A DNA stretch of 64,000 bases from DATFDN01 sp963818725 (GCA_963818725.1 CAWFTU010000001.1:372001-436000); one strand, 5' to 3'. Shown: positions 1 to 9,058, counted from the stretch's first letter. Numbers and translations: made by a program. The notes: a model not told the origin generated them from the letters alone.

Positions 1-504
1 ATCGAACCCGTGCGCCCTCATCCAGGAAATGCGCGCGCAGGGTGGCTTGGTCTGCGAGCCCGAGCTGCTCGGCACAGCGATCCAATGCTCCTTCGGGTGC
101 GCGAGGTACTCGGCTGTCGGATCGACCTTGCCGTTGGCCGCGGTCAGATGTTGCATCAGCTCATCAACCGGCGCCAGCGAGTCACGGCGGTTGAACACTT
201 CCCAGTTGAAGAACGTGTAAATGTCGTGTCCGGCCCTGGCCTGGGATTCAGCCACTCCGGTCATCAGCATCTTGTTGCCGTTGCTGGTGACAAAGTCGAC
301 GCTCACATCGACTTTGTTCTTGGCCGCCCACGCATCCACTTGCTGCTGCATGACCTTGTTGCCGTCCGGCACCCAATGATCCCAGAAGCCGATCGAGAGC
401 TTGCCAGCAGCCCCGGCCGTGCGGGTGTGGACCAACGGCAATGCGCTCGCCGTCGCACCCAGCCGCAACGCCGTGCGACGTGAGATCGGGTTCGATCCCT
501 TCAT
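1..504 (-). CDS. ABC transporter substrate-binding protein (3' end outside window)
   Basis: The reading frame runs from ATG at 504 off the left edge, giving the first 168 residues. It begins with a twin-arginine type signal (SRRTALRLG, then a hydrophobic stretch ending near ALPLVHTRTAGAA), so the product is exported. The mature part (KLSIGFWDHWVPDGNK..., then a segment with ARAGHDIYTFFNWEVF) looks like an extracellular solute-binding protein family 1, the periplasmic receptor of a sugar or oligosaccharide type importer. A good Shine-Dalgarno (AGGGAGG) sits about 8 nt upstream. The ligand cannot be told from this fragment. Permease and ATPase genes, if present, lie beyond the window. Confidence 0.8.
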   Translation of the reverse strand, partial: MKGSNPISRRTALRLGATASALPLVHTRTAGAAGKLSIGFWDHWVPDGNKVMQQQVDAWAAKNKVDVSVDFVTSNGNKMLMTGVAESQARAGHDIYTFFNWEVFNRRDSLAPVDELMQHLTAANGKVDPTAEYLAHPKEHWIAVPSSSGSQTKPPCARISWMRAHGFD

Positions 505-657
505 GTGACGCCTCCCTCCGGGCGGCCCCGGCGTGGGGCCGCGATCTATCGTTTTCGGCAGACAGCCCGTTTTGTTTACCGTTTGAAAAGACATAATAGA
601 CGCGTGAGGGCGGAGGGGAAGCGTCAGGGACGCCCTGAGCGGCTCCCGAAAGGGGAC

Positions 658-2137
658 CTACGTCCCAATCCCGCCGACCGCCAGGTACTTCACTTCCAGA
701 TACTCCTCGATCCCGTACTTCGACCCCTCGCGCCCGAGGCCCGAGAACTTCATGCCCCCGAACGGCGCCTCGGCGGTCGAGATGATGCCCTCGTTGATGC
801 CGATGATTCCGTGCTCGAGAGCTTCCGCCACACGGAAAATCCGGCCGACATCGCGAGCGTAGAAATAGGCTGCGAGGCCGAACTCGGTGTCGTTGGCAAG
901 GCGGATCGCCTCCTCCTCGGTCTTGAAGCGGAAAAGCGGCGCCACGGGGCCGAACGTTTCCTCATGGAAGATGATCGCGTCGGGCGTGACATCGGCCAGC
1001 AGCGTGGGCTCGAAGAAATTGCCGCCCAGGCTGTGGCGCTTGCCGCCGGTCAGTACCTTGGCGCCACGCCGCGTGGCGTCGGCAATGTGGGCTTCCACCT
1101 TCTCGACGCCTTGGGCGTTGATGAGCGGGCCTTGGGCGACGCCCGGCTCCATCCCGTTGCCCACCTTCATGGTCTCGATCGCCGCCTTGAACTTCTGCGC
1201 GAACGCGTCGTACACGCCGTCCTGCACCAGGATGCGGTTGGAGCAAACGCAGGTCTGCCCGGTGTTGCGGTACTTGCTGGCGAGCGCGCCCTGCACCGCG
1301 GCGTCCAGGTCTGCGTCGTCGAACACGATGAACGGGGCGTTGCCGCCCAGCTCCATGCTGGTCTTCTTGATGGTCGGCGCGCACTGGGCGAGCAGCTTGG
1401 CGCCAACCTCGGTCGAGCCGGTGAAGGACAGCTTGCGGACCGTCGGGTTGGAGGTCAGCTCGCGCCCGACCTCGCCCGAGGGGCCGGTGATGACGTTGCA
1501 CACGCCGGGTGGCATCCCCGCGCGCTCGGCAAGGACCGCGAGCGCCAGGGCGGAGAACGGAGTTCTGGCTCGCCGGGCGGATCACGCCGGTGCAGCCGGC
1601 CGCCCAGCCTGGCGCCGCCTTGCGGGTGATCATCGCGGACGGAAAATTCCAAGGCGTGATCGCGGCGAAGACGCCAATCGGCTCCTTTTGCACCAGAATG
1701 CGCCGCCCCTTGTCGTTCTGCGGGATGGTGTCGCCGTAGACGCGCTTTCCCTCCTCGGCGAACCAGTCGATGAAGCTCGCGGAGTAGGCGATCTCGCCCT
1801 TGCTCTCGGCCAGCGGCTTGCCTTGCTCGGCGGTCATGATGACCGCGAGATCGTCGGTGTTGGCGAGCATCAGGTCCGAGAACTTGCGCAGGATCGCGCC
1901 GCGCTCCTTGGCCAGCATGGAGCGCCAGTTCGGATAGGCGCGCGCGGCCGCCTCGATCGCCCGCCGCGTCTCCTCGGCGCCCAGCGCGGGCACCTCGCCG
2001 ATCGCCTCGCCGGTGGCCGGGTTCACGACGGTCAGGGTCTTGCCGCTATCGGCCTGCACCCATTTGCCGTCGATGCAGTTGGCCTGCCGGAACAGCGTGG
2101 GATCCTTCAGCGACAGCGGGCTGGTGGGGTTGAGCAT
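658..2137 (-). pseudogene. gabD: NAD(P)-dependent succinate-semialdehyde dehydrogenase, frameshifted
   Basis: The aldehyde dehydrogenase of GABA catabolism oxidises succinate semialdehyde to succinate. The N-terminal half (from ATG 2137) holds PWNFP; the C-terminal half lies in another frame and holds the catalytic Glu in MELGGN and catalytic Cys in NTGQTCVCSNR. The two halves are colinear with the usual roughly 480-aa enzyme and join at about 1558, where one extra base follows CAGAACTCC. Just before the break the normally conserved KPAS reads RPAS, and the preceding residues are also atypical (AAPGWAAGCTG). This suggests real decay rather than one sequencing slip, although an assembly error is not excluded. 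Without repair the product would be a truncated, inactive protein. Confidence 0.85.
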
Positions 2138-2217
2138 GGCGTGGGCTCCCTCCTGAGTTGCGATGAAGATAGGCTCTCGGACGATGAGTGTCAGCTTCTG
2201 GCCAACGGAGGGGCGCC

Positions 2218-3126
2218 ATGCCAGCCTACGAGTTCGTCACGGTGGACGTTTTCACGGACCGTCGTTTCGGCGGCAATCCGCTTGCGGTGTTTCCCGCCGC
2301 GGATGGCCTGACGGACGGTCAGATGCAGGCCATCGCGGCCGAGTTCAACCTGTCCGAAACGACCTTCGTGCTGCCGCCCCACGATCCGCGCAACCATGCG
2401 CGCGTGCGCATCTTCAATCGGACGTCCGAGATGCCGTTCGCCGGGCATCCGAACGTCGGCACTGGTTATGTCCTCGCCCGCCGTGCGCAGGCCACCCCGG
2501 AGCACCTGACGTTCGAGGAGCAGGCCGGGCTGGTGCGCGTGCATCTGCTGCACGGCGCCGACAAGACGGTCAGCGGCGCGCGCATCTCGGCGCCGCGCTC
2601 CCTCTCGATCGGCGACGATGTGCCGGCGGACGTGATCGCCGCTTGCGCGAGCCTCGATCCCGCCGACATCGCCACCAGCGCGCACACCCCGCTGTTCGCC
2701 TCGGTCGGTGTGTGGTTCGTGCTCGCGGAGGTCGCCAGCGTGGAAGCCCTGTCGCGCTCCAGGCCGGACCTCGCGGCGTTCCGGACCGCCGCCGCGCGCC
2801 ACCATTGGCCGGCCGAGCGCCTGTCTCTGCACCTCTACGCACGCCAGGATGGCGACGCGACGCGGCTGCGCGCGCGCATGTTCGCCCCACTCGGCGGCAC
2901 CATTGAAGACCCCGCGACAGGGAGCGCCAACGCCACCCTTGCAGCGTTGCTGACCTCGCTCGCGCCGGGGGTCAATCTTTCACTGACCTACGAGATCGAG
3001 CAGGGCATCGAGATCGGCCGGCCCAGCCGGATGGTCGCAACGGCCCGCAAGACCGGCGAGGGGCCGGTCAGCGCCACGGTCGCCGGCGACTGCGTACCGG
3101 TGATGCGCGGGTGGCTCGACCTGTAG
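2218..3126 (+). CDS. PhzF family isomerase/epimerase
   Basis: A 302-residue protein of the PhzF phenazine-biosynthesis-like family, whose members are two-domain isomerases or epimerases of the diaminopimelate epimerase fold. The start typical of the family (MPAYEFVTVDVFTDRRFGGN) is seen, followed by the conserved glutamate in NLSETTFV (general acid/base in PhzF), PFAGHPNVG, and the C-terminal DPATGSANA motif. ATG 2218 is preceded by GGAGGGGC, which fixes the start; an upstream in-frame start at 2188 lacks such a site. It is divergent from gabD. No phenazine genes are nearby, so the substrate is unknown and a phenazine role should not be assumed. Confidence 0.88.
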   Translation: MPAYEFVTVDVFTDRRFGGNPLAVFPAADGLTDGQMQAIAAEFNLSETTFVLPPHDPRNHARVRIFNRTSEMPFAGHPNVGTGYVLARRAQATPEHLTFEEQAGLVRVHLLHGADKTVSGARISAPRSLSIGDDVPADVIAACASLDPADIATSAHTPLFASVGVWFVLAEVASVEALSRSRPDLAAFRTAAARHHWPAERLSLHLYARQDGDATRLRARMFAPLGGTIEDPATGSANATLAALLTSLAPGVNLSLTYEIEQGIEIGRPSRMVATARKTGEGPVSATVAGDCVPVMRGWLDL

Positions 3127-3130
3127 CCGC

Positions 3131-3760
3131 TCAGGCCCTGCGCAGCCCGGGCGGGCGGAAGCGAGCGAGCATCCCCTCCATCCGGCGCCGCGCCTGCCCG
3201 ATCCGTCCGACGCCCGCGAGGCGACGGTCGAGAAAGGCGAGCGTCGCGACATCCTCCTCGCTGGTGTCGCGCACCCAGAATAGGACGGTCGCCGAATAGA
3301 CTCCGGCGAGCGTGGCGCGCTTGGTGTACCACGAGAAATCGGTCGCGCGGTCGCCCGCCGCGTGCCAGATCCCGTCCACGGTGCGCGCCGTGCAAGCGGC
3401 CGCCACGCGCGCGTTGCCCGGCAGCGCGAGCACGCCGAGCGCCCGCCGCACCGCTTCCTTGTACGCGCGGTTCTGGCGCAGGCGCAGCGCGAGGACGGCG
3501 CGCACGCGCGCGGGCACCCGCATCGCCGTCATGTCCAGTGCCGCGGCCTCCTCTTCCATGCGCCGGTCCGCGAGGTCGCAATACGCCTCGATCATGTCTG
3601 GCGCGCCGCCAGGGAACAGGAGCGGGGCATCCTCGGGATCCTGCCCGGCCGTGACCAGGGCTTGGCGCAACGCGCGCGCGGTCCAGCCATCGAACGCCAC
3701 GTTGGGCAGCAGCGCCTCGATCGCCGCGTCGCGTTCGGGGCTCCGCTCGGGCGGGCGCAT
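3131..3760 (-). CDS. COQ9 family protein (ubiquinone biosynthesis accessory factor)
   Basis: A 209-residue protein related to COQ9, a TetR-fold lipid-binding factor that supports the Coq7-type hydroxylation step of ubiquinone synthesis in mitochondria and alphaproteobacteria. It is helix-rich, with the characteristic DGWTARALRQA segment near the N-terminus and the SWYTKRATLAGVYSATVLFW region in the C-terminal half. Its ATG overlaps the stop of the upstream deformylase gene by one base (TGATG), so the two are likely translationally coupled. It ends 5 bp from the convergent phzF-like gene. The family call is good; the biochemical role is inferred from homologues. Confidence 0.85.
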   Translation of the reverse strand: MRPPERSPERDAAIEALLPNVAFDGWTARALRQALVTAGQDPEDAPLLFPGGAPDMIEAYCDLADRRMEEEAAALDMTAMRVPARVRAVLALRLRQNRAYKEAVRRALGVLALPGNARVAAACTARTVDGIWHAAGDRATDFSWYTKRATLAGVYSATVLFWVRDTSEEDVATLAFLDRRLAGVGRIGQARRRMEGMLARFRPPGLRRA

Positions 3761-4299
3761 CAGGCGGCCACCTTGTTCGCAGCACGTGCCAAGTCCTCGG
3801 TGAAGCCGAACAGCCGGAAATCGGTCAGGCGCATGGTGTAGAGAATCCCGTCCAGGTGGTCGTCTTCGTGCTGGATCACGCCCGCGTGGAAGCCCGAGAC
3901 GGTGCGCTCCACCACGCGCCCCTCGCAATCGACGCCGCGGTAGCGCACGCGCGGCGCGCGGGGGACGGCAGCGCGCAGTCCAGGAATCGAGAGGCAGCCT
4001 TCCCAGCGCAGCACCCGGTCGTCGGACAGCAGCGTGACCTCGGGGTTGACGAGCACGGAGTTGCCGACCACCACGTCCTCGGGATCCTCGCTGCCACGCT
4101 CGCCCGGGACGCGGAAGACGAACAGCCGCAGCGGCACATGCACCTGAGGCGCCGCCAGGCCCACGCCCGGCGCGTCCTCCATCGTCTCGATCATGTCCGC
4201 GACCAGCCGCCGGATCTCCGGAGCGCCGGGGTCGGAGACGGGCTCGCAGCGCTGGAACAGTACCGGGTTGCCCATGCGGGCGATCTTGAGAAGGGCCAT
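3760..4299 (-). CDS. def: Peptide deformylase
   Basis: Removes the formyl group from the initiator methionine of nascent proteins. The 179-residue product has all three deformylase motifs: GVGLAAPQ (residues about 45-52), EGCLS with the metal-binding Cys, and QHEDDHLDG supplying the two metal-binding His and the catalytic Glu. ATG 4299 has a GGAGCC element upstream. It is the first gene of a coupled pair with the COQ9-family gene. Alphaproteobacteria often carry a second deformylase gene near fmt. This copy is not next to fmt, so it may be the second paralogue, but its motifs look fully catalytic. Confidence 0.92.
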   Translation of the reverse strand: MALLKIARMGNPVLFQRCEPVSDPGAPEIRRLVADMIETMEDAPGVGLAAPQVHVPLRLFVFRVPGERGSEDPEDVVVGNSVLVNPEVTLLSDDRVLRWEGCLSIPGLRAAVPRAPRVRYRGVDCEGRVVERTVSGFHAGVIQHEDDHLDGILYTMRLTDFRLFGFTEDLARAANKVAA

Positions 4300-4444
4300 G
4301 CTGGCTCCGATATGGGCCGCGATCCGGGTTTCGCGAGGGTGGCGGCTATGGTAATAGCTGTCGGCCCGGCTTGGACGCCAAGCGCGGGCGCCAAGGCGCG
4401 TCCGCGGCAGGCGTGGGCGGCATGACGAAGGAGTAGGCGGCCAA

Positions 4445-4648
4445 GTGCAGGTTCTCGTTCGCGACAACAACGTCGATCAGGCGCTGAAAGCCCTCAAGAA
4501 GAAGATGCAGCGAGAGGGGGTGTTCCGCGAAATGAAGCTTCGCCGGCATTACGAGAAGCCCTCGGAGCGCCGCGCGCGGGAGGCGGCCGAAGCGGTGCGC
4601 CGCGCGCGCAAGCTGGAGCGCAAGCGCCTGGAGCGCGAAGGCTTCTGA
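4445..4648 (+). CDS. rpsU: 30S ribosomal protein S21
   Basis: A 67-residue basic protein beginning MQVLVRDNNVDQALKALKKK and ending in an Arg/Lys-rich helix, which is diagnostic for bS21, the small-subunit protein that helps mRNA base-pair with 16S rRNA during initiation. The start is GTG at 4445, with AAGGAG at 4428-4433. It stands alone, divergent from def, and is followed immediately by a strong GC hairpin. Confidence 0.96.
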   Translation: MQVLVRDNNVDQALKALKKKMQREGVFREMKLRRHYEKPSERRAREAAEAVRRARKLERKRLEREGF

Positions 4649-4650
4649 TG

Positions 4651-4672
4651 CCCCGCCCCGCGCCGGGCGGGG
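4651..4672 (+). terminator. Rho-independent-type hairpin after rpsU
   Basis: CCCCGCCC (4651-4658) pairs perfectly with GGGCGGGG (4665-4672) around a 6-nt loop, starting two bases after the rpsU stop. Only a short T-poor tail (TTGGT) follows, so termination may be partial. Confidence 0.55.
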
Positions 4673-4717
4673 TTGGTCCCTAAGCCTGCCGCGGCCGCCC
4701 GCGCGGGAGCAGACGCC

Positions 4718-5632
4718 ATGCCGCATGACTATCACAGTCACACCCATGTGAGGCCGGATGGCGGGAGCAGGGCGTTCGCGATCGCGGCCGCGATCAATCT
4801 CGCCTATGTCGCCGCCGAGGCCGTGGTTGGCGTCGTCATTCATTCCACCGCCCTGCTCGCCGACGCCGGCCACAATCTGGGGGACGTGATCGGCCTGGTG
4901 GGCGGCTGGGTCGCGGTCTGGCTCAGCGCGCGGCATCCGACATCGCAATTCACGTACGGGATGCGGCGGGCCTCGATCCTCTCGGCACTCGCCAACGCGG
5001 TGATCCTGCTGGTTGTGACGGGCGCCATCGCCTTGGAGGCTGCGCGACGGCTGGCCAACCCGGTCCCGATCGCCGGCTTCGTCATCATGGCGGTGTCGCT
5101 CGCCGGCATCGCCATCAGCGGCGTCTCGGCTTGGCTCCTCGCCTCGGGACGCCAGAGCGACCTCAATCTGCGCGCGGCGTTTGCGCACATGGCGGCGGAT
5201 GTCGGGCTCGCGGTCGGGGTCGCGGCGGCCGGCCTAGTGATTGCGCTCACCGGCTGGAACCGCGTGGATGCGGCGGTGAGCCTGGTGGTCGCGGCAGTCA
5301 TCGTCGCTGGCACGTGGAGGCTGCTACGGGAGTCGGTCAGCTTGTCGCTGGACGCGGTACCCGAGGGCATCGATCCCGAGGCGGTCGCGACATGGCTGCG
5401 CGCCCTGCCTGGCGTGAGCGAATTGCACGACCTCCACATCTGGGCCTTGTCCACCACCGACACGGCCTTGACGGCGCACCTGGTGCGCGATGACGCGACA
5501 CGCGACACGATGCTCCTCTCGCGCGTTACAGTAGAGGCACGCGAGCGGTTCGGCATTGGCCATGCCACGATCCAGCTCGAGACGCGGGAGTGCGCCCACA
5601 CCTGCACGCTCCGCCCCGCCCACGTCGTGTAG
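4718..5632 (+). CDS. Cation diffusion facilitator, zinc-type exporter
   Basis: An inner-membrane metal/proton antiporter of 304 residues with six predicted helices. It begins with a His-rich stretch (HDYHSHTH). The metal site in helix 2 reads HNLGD and in helix 5 reads HMAAD. This is the H-x3-D plus H-x3-D arrangement typical of CzcD/ZnT-like zinc transporters rather than the D-x3-D of YiiP-type iron/zinc pumps. A cytoplasmic domain with HDLHIW follows. ATG 4718 is chosen because it follows GGGAGCAG; an in-frame TTG at 4673 falls just after the rpsU hairpin and is less likely. Zinc preference is inferred from these residues. Confidence 0.88.
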   Translation: MPHDYHSHTHVRPDGGSRAFAIAAAINLAYVAAEAVVGVVIHSTALLADAGHNLGDVIGLVGGWVAVWLSARHPTSQFTYGMRRASILSALANAVILLVVTGAIALEAARRLANPVPIAGFVIMAVSLAGIAISGVSAWLLASGRQSDLNLRAAFAHMAADVGLAVGVAAAGLVIALTGWNRVDAAVSLVVAAVIVAGTWRLLRESVSLSLDAVPEGIDPEAVATWLRALPGVSELHDLHIWALSTTDTALTAHLVRDDATRDTMLLSRVTVEARERFGIGHATIQLETRECAHTCTLRPAHVV

Positions 5633-5758
5633 GCTGGGCGTTCGGCTGGCTGGTCATTGGAGAGCGCTTGGCTTTCGAGCGGAGAGCGGGCGCCGGCGAC
5701 GTCAGCGTATGGCCTTGCGTACCTACGCCTGCGACCATACCGCCCTGGAGTGACGATC

Positions 5759-6496
5759 ATGAGCGATGCGACCACGCTTCCCTTCCGGCCCTTCCGCGCC
5801 GGCACGCAGCCGCCTTGGGACGCGCCCGGATACGGCAGCACCGCCAAGCGCCATCCGATACACACGCCAGCGCGCCTGCCGGGCGGGCAGACGGCCACCG
5901 AGATGACGGCGCCGCGCTTCGATCGCACGCGCTATCCGGCGCTGGTCGACATCGCCCGTGCCGGCGGCCATGAGGCGGTGGGCGAGCGCATCATCGTGGA
6001 AGGCCGGGTTATGGACGAGGAAGGCCGGGCCGTGCCGCGCGCGATGATCGAGATCTGGCAGGCCAACGCCGCTGGCCGCTACAACCACGCGCGCGACCAG
6101 CATGACGCGTCGCTCGATCCGCACTTTAAGGGGATCGGGCGGGTGTTCACCGATGACGAGGGGCGGTACCGCTTCACCTCGATCAAGCCTGGCTCCTATC
6201 CTTGGCGCAACCACCACAATGCTTGGCGTCCGAACCATATTCACTACAGCGTGTTCGGCGCGGGATTCGCGCAGCGGCTGGTGACGCAAATGTACTTCCC
6301 CGGCGATCCGCTGCTGGCGCTTGACCCAATCTTTAATGCCGTCCCGGACCCGGACGCCCGCGCGCGGCTGATCGCGCGGTTCGATCTCTCGGTGACGCAG
6401 CCGGAATGGGCGCTCGGCTATCGCTTCGACATCGTGCTGCGCGGCCGTGGCCAAACGCCGTTCGAGGACGCCGACATGGATGGGGAGCACGCCTGA
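5759..6496 (+). CDS. pcaH: Protocatechuate 3,4-dioxygenase beta subunit
   Basis: The catalytic, iron-binding subunit of the intradiol ring-cleaving dioxygenase that opens protocatechuate to 3-carboxy-cis,cis-muconate in the beta-ketoadipate pathway. The 245-residue protein has the two tyrosine ligands (one in GRYNHA, one in PGSYPWRN) and the His pair in RPNHIHYSVFG, followed by QMYFPGDPL. The start at 5759 is set by GGAG 8 nt upstream. The stop overlaps the start of pcaG (TGATG). No other pca genes are in the window, so the rest of the pathway must be elsewhere. Confidence 0.93.
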   Translation: MSDATTLPFRPFRAGTQPPWDAPGYGSTAKRHPIHTPARLPGGQTATEMTAPRFDRTRYPALVDIARAGGHEAVGERIIVEGRVMDEEGRAVPRAMIEIWQANAAGRYNHARDQHDASLDPHFKGIGRVFTDDEGRYRFTSIKPGSYPWRNHHNAWRPNHIHYSVFGAGFAQRLVTQMYFPGDPLLALDPIFNAVPDPDARARLIARFDLSVTQPEWALGYRFDIVLRGRGQTPFEDADMDGEHA

Positions 6497-7033
6497 TGCC
6501 CGCCGCCACCGCCAGCCAGACGATCGGCCTCTACTGGCATCTCCTGGAGGACCCAAGCTGGGCCGACCTGACCCGTTTCAGGGCGAAGGGTGAGCGAATC
6601 GCCCTGATCGGCACGGTGACTGACGGCGATGGCGTCCCGGTCTCCGATGCGTGCGTGGAGCTGTGGCAGGCGAGCCCGGAGCCTTCCGAGACGTGGGACG
6701 GCTTCGGCCGGGCCGTGACCGACGCCGAGGGCAATTTCCGCTTCATCACCCTCAAGCCCGGCCCAGTGCCCGGTGCTCCCGGCGCCAACACGCCGCAGGC
6801 GCCGCACGCCGCCATCACGGTGTTCGCGCGCGGCCTGCTGATCCATCTGCACACGCGCGCCTATTTCAAGGGCGATCGGTTGAACGATCAAGAATCCCTT
6901 GCTCGTGAGCCTCGAACCGGCGCGGCGGGCGACGCTGCTGGCCCGGAACGTGGGCGAGCGCGACGGGCTGCCTGCGTGGCGGCTCGATATCCGCCTGCAA
7001 GGGGTCGACGAGACCGTGTTCCTGGAGGTTTGA
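6496..7033 (+). pseudogene. pcaG: Protocatechuate 3,4-dioxygenase alpha subunit, frameshifted
   Basis: The alpha subunit partners PcaH and helps form the active site. The first about 130 residues are normal (QTIGLYWHLLEDPSW, then an HTRAYFKGD motif). At about 6893 one extra A turns GATCCC into GAATCCC. Beyond it the correct C-terminus continues in the next frame (LLVSLEPARRATLLARN ... GVDETVFLEV) to the TGA at 7031-7033. Read literally, the protein would run into an unrelated tail to 7071. Removing one base restores a protein of about 178 residues. Either the enzyme is inactive in this strain or this is an assembly indel. The following bases, 7034-7203, contain no recognisable gene. Confidence 0.88.
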
Positions 7034-7203
7034 CACCAACGGCCGCAAGTCCTGACCGAGTGGAGCCCTAATCCCTCGGGAGGGCTCCACATCTGGATCG
7101 GCTCCATCAGCGGCAGAGCATCGAACGTGATGTCCAGAACCGCCCCCGGTGCCGCCATGACAAGGCTCTCGTTCGTTTGTGCGCGGTCAACCGTCCGGCC
7201 CTC

Positions 7204-7683
7204 TCAGACGCGCTCGGCCAGCGTCTCTGGCGTGCGTGCCAGGGCCTGGATAAGGTTCGCGCGACTGACGATCCCCACGATGGTGCCATCGCGGACGATT
7301 GGCACGCGTTTGATGTGATGTTCCGAGAGCAGATCGGCGATTTCCGCCGCGCCGGTGGTCTCGGTTGCCGTGACGACCTCCTTGGTCATGAGATCCCTCA
7401 CTCTATGGCGGTCCACGCGGAGGCAGTCGAGGAATTCCTGACCGAGCTCCGTGCCCTCAGCGAGCAGGTTCAGCCACCACGCGCGCCGAAGCGCGTGCCT
7501 TTCGCCGAACGGGCGCATCAAGTCGCCCTCGCTGATCATGCCGACGAGCTTGCCCTCGTTGTCGCAGACGGGCATTGCGCTGATGGCATGTTCGCTCAAC
7601 AACATGGCGGCTTCGCCAACGGTGGCATCCGGGCTCACCGTGATGACGTCACGGCTCATGATGCTGGCGGCATGGATCGGCAT
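7204..7683 (-). CDS. CBS-domain pair protein
   Basis: A 159-residue cytoplasmic protein made almost entirely of two CBS domains (about residues 1-60 and 95-155), with the typical repeats MSRDVITVSPDATVGEAA and MTKEVVTATETTGAAEIA. CBS pairs bind adenine nucleotides and act as energy or ionic sensors. No effector domain is attached, so the partner is unknown. ATG 7683 has GGAGGA upstream; the longer frame from 7767 is not supported. Confidence 0.88.
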   Translation of the reverse strand: MPIHAASIMSRDVITVSPDATVGEAAMLLSEHAISAMPVCDNEGKLVGMISEGDLMRPFGERHALRRAWWLNLLAEGTELGQEFLDCLRVDRHRVRDLMTKEVVTATETTGAAEIADLLSEHHIKRVPIVRDGTIVGIVSRANLIQALARTPETLAERV

Positions 7684-7842
7684 GGATCTGTCCTCCGGGT
7701 GAGAGTCGCTGGGGCTCGAGGCCGGAGAGAGCCAGAACATGAAGGTTCGGGCATTGATCTGGCGCAATCGCAGCCGGCGACGGCGCTCTTCACACCGGCC
7801 CGGTCGAGGCTTGCAGTTCCATCGCGCGCGATATCCCAGGAG

Positions 7843-8090
7843 GTGCGCAACATTTCGGTTGCGCTCGTGGACGAGGACCGGTCCATATTATCGCGCCGGA
7901 TCGCACAGGCCTTCCGCCACACTTCCAGGCGCTACAGCCGATCGCCGAGCGCGATATCGTCGCGCTGATGAATGCCGGGCGATATACGGTCGTGCTCCAC
8001 ATCCCGCCGAATTTCGAACGCGACGTTCTTGGCGGATGCAAAACTGAAGTCCAGCGCTACGTTGAAGCGACGCGCTTGCGAGTGGATTAG
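7843..8090 (+). pseudogene. Remnant of an ABC-2 type transporter permease
   Basis: Two adjacent frames together read EVRNISVALVDEDRS...LSRRIAQA and then LPPHFQALQPIAERDIVALM followed by a stretch with VVLHIPPNFERDVLGG. This is the extracellular-loop region of YhhJ-type ABC-2 permeases (drug or lipid export). The first frame fails at about 7912, where one base is lost or gained, and the second ends at TAG 8090. No start, no transmembrane segments and no ATPase gene remain. The call rests on recognition of the motif pattern by eye. Confidence 0.6.
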
Positions 8091-8167
8091 GCCACCGCGG
8101 CCTAGCGGTTCCGAAGATGCGCTCCAGCGGAGATTCCCGCCAGGAACCGCCGCATATTGATCCGGGT

Positions 8168-8533
8168 TCAGCGATGAGCGTCGATGAAGCGCAGAAGGTC
8201 GTTTTCGTCGGGAGGTTTCTCTAGCACTTCTTCGATGCCAAGCTGGGCGGCGCGGGTGACGATGGCTGGAGACGGCGAGCCGGTGATGAGCAGGACGGGC
8301 ACATCCGCGCCGTCGCGCCGCAGCCGGGCGACCAGCTCCAGCCCTGTCATGCGCGGCATGTGGTGATCCAGGATCAGGCAGGCCGGCTCTAGGTCGCCGC
8401 CTTCGAGAAATGCCGTAGCCGATGCATAGGTCGCTACACTATAGCCGGTCACCTCGAGCACGAACTTCAGCGAGTTGAGCACCGCCGGGTCATCATCGAC
8501 GATCGCCACGGTGCCCCTGCGCCTGTCCACCAT
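8168..8533 (-). CDS. Single-domain response regulator (receiver domain)
   Basis: A 121-residue CheY/FixJ-like receiver: acidic pair in AIVDDDPAVLNSL, phospho-acceptor Asp in CLILDHHMPRMTG, the conserved Thr/Ser position in LLITGSPS, and the Lys in LEKPPDE. There is no DNA-binding or enzymatic output domain. It probably acts through protein contacts or as a phosphate relay. No histidine kinase gene is adjacent. ATG 8533 has GGAAGG upstream and gives the usual length; an upstream GTG at 8581 is less likely. Confidence 0.87.
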   Translation of the reverse strand: MVDRRRGTVAIVDDDPAVLNSLKFVLEVTGYSVATYASATAFLEGGDLEPACLILDHHMPRMTGLELVARLRRDGADVPVLLITGSPSPAIVTRAAQLGIEEVLEKPPDENDLLRFIDAHR

Positions 8534-8693
8534 CCGCCACGCCTTCCAGCCCGGGCAGTCGCCTCGCGGCGGAAATGTCACCGCCGCTCGGCCCTGACGC
8601 TATCTAAGGCGTGACTTGCTCCAGGCGCATTGACCTAGATCAGTCCACCTGGATTGCCCAGGTCTCTGATCACGCTTGCGGGGACGGGGTGCG

Positions 8694-8968
8694 TCAGGCT
8701 GGATGCCTGGAGTTTCGTACAACATCGGCCAGCAGCTTGATCAGCTGCATCATCGGGTTCCGGTCCGAGAACATGGCGAGCTGCGTCCGGTTCGGGCGCA
8801 GGCCCCGGATTGCGTTGACCAAGGTTCGATCGACTGTTGGCGATTGAGAAATTCGAAGTTGGCCACAAGGTGCGCGCCATCGAAGGGCCCGTTGCCGATG
8901 TTGCCCGCGAGCGCCGTCAGCCAAGTGCCGCCGAGCACGCCGTCCAGGTAGCGAAGGATTTTTGCCAT
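8694..8968 (-). pseudogene. Remnant of a DUF3141-family protein
   Basis: From 8968 the minus strand reads MAKILRYLDGVLGGTWLTAL, then NIGNGPFDGAHLVANFEFLN. This resembles the N-GxFDGAxLVxNFExLN segment I recall from DUF3141 proteins (alpha/beta-hydrolase-like, often near polyhydroxyalkanoate genes). In the next frame the end of this stretch reads RNPMMQLIKLLADVVRNSRHPA, like a later part of the same family. A large internal part is missing and the frame is broken, so this is a decayed fragment. The family assignment is from memory of the motif. Confidence 0.5.
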
Positions 8969-8974
8969 GCGCGA

Positions 8975-9058
8975 AACCGCCAGCAGCTTCTTCAGCTTGA
9001 GGTTCTCCTACTCAAGACCCTCCCGGCGCGTGGCGTCGGATACTTTACGCACTCTAGC
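8975..9058 (-). pseudogene. Possible IS3-family OrfA C-terminal scrap
   Basis: The minus strand reads VSDATRREGLE, a stop codon, then ENLKLKKLLAVSR. This matches the leucine-zipper end of IS3-type OrfA proteins (...LEEENRKLKKLLAE...). It lies between livM and the DUF3141 remnant, and fits an old insertion and deletion that destroyed the latter. It is too short for a firm call. Confidence 0.35.

Noticed and set aside
621..640. Terminator hairpin between gabD and the ABC binding protein (CAGGG-ACG-CCCTG)
   Set aside because: Only a 5-bp stem and no T-run.
2218..3126. Phenazine biosynthesis locus
   Set aside because: Only a PhzF-family protein is present, and this family is widespread without phenazine genes.
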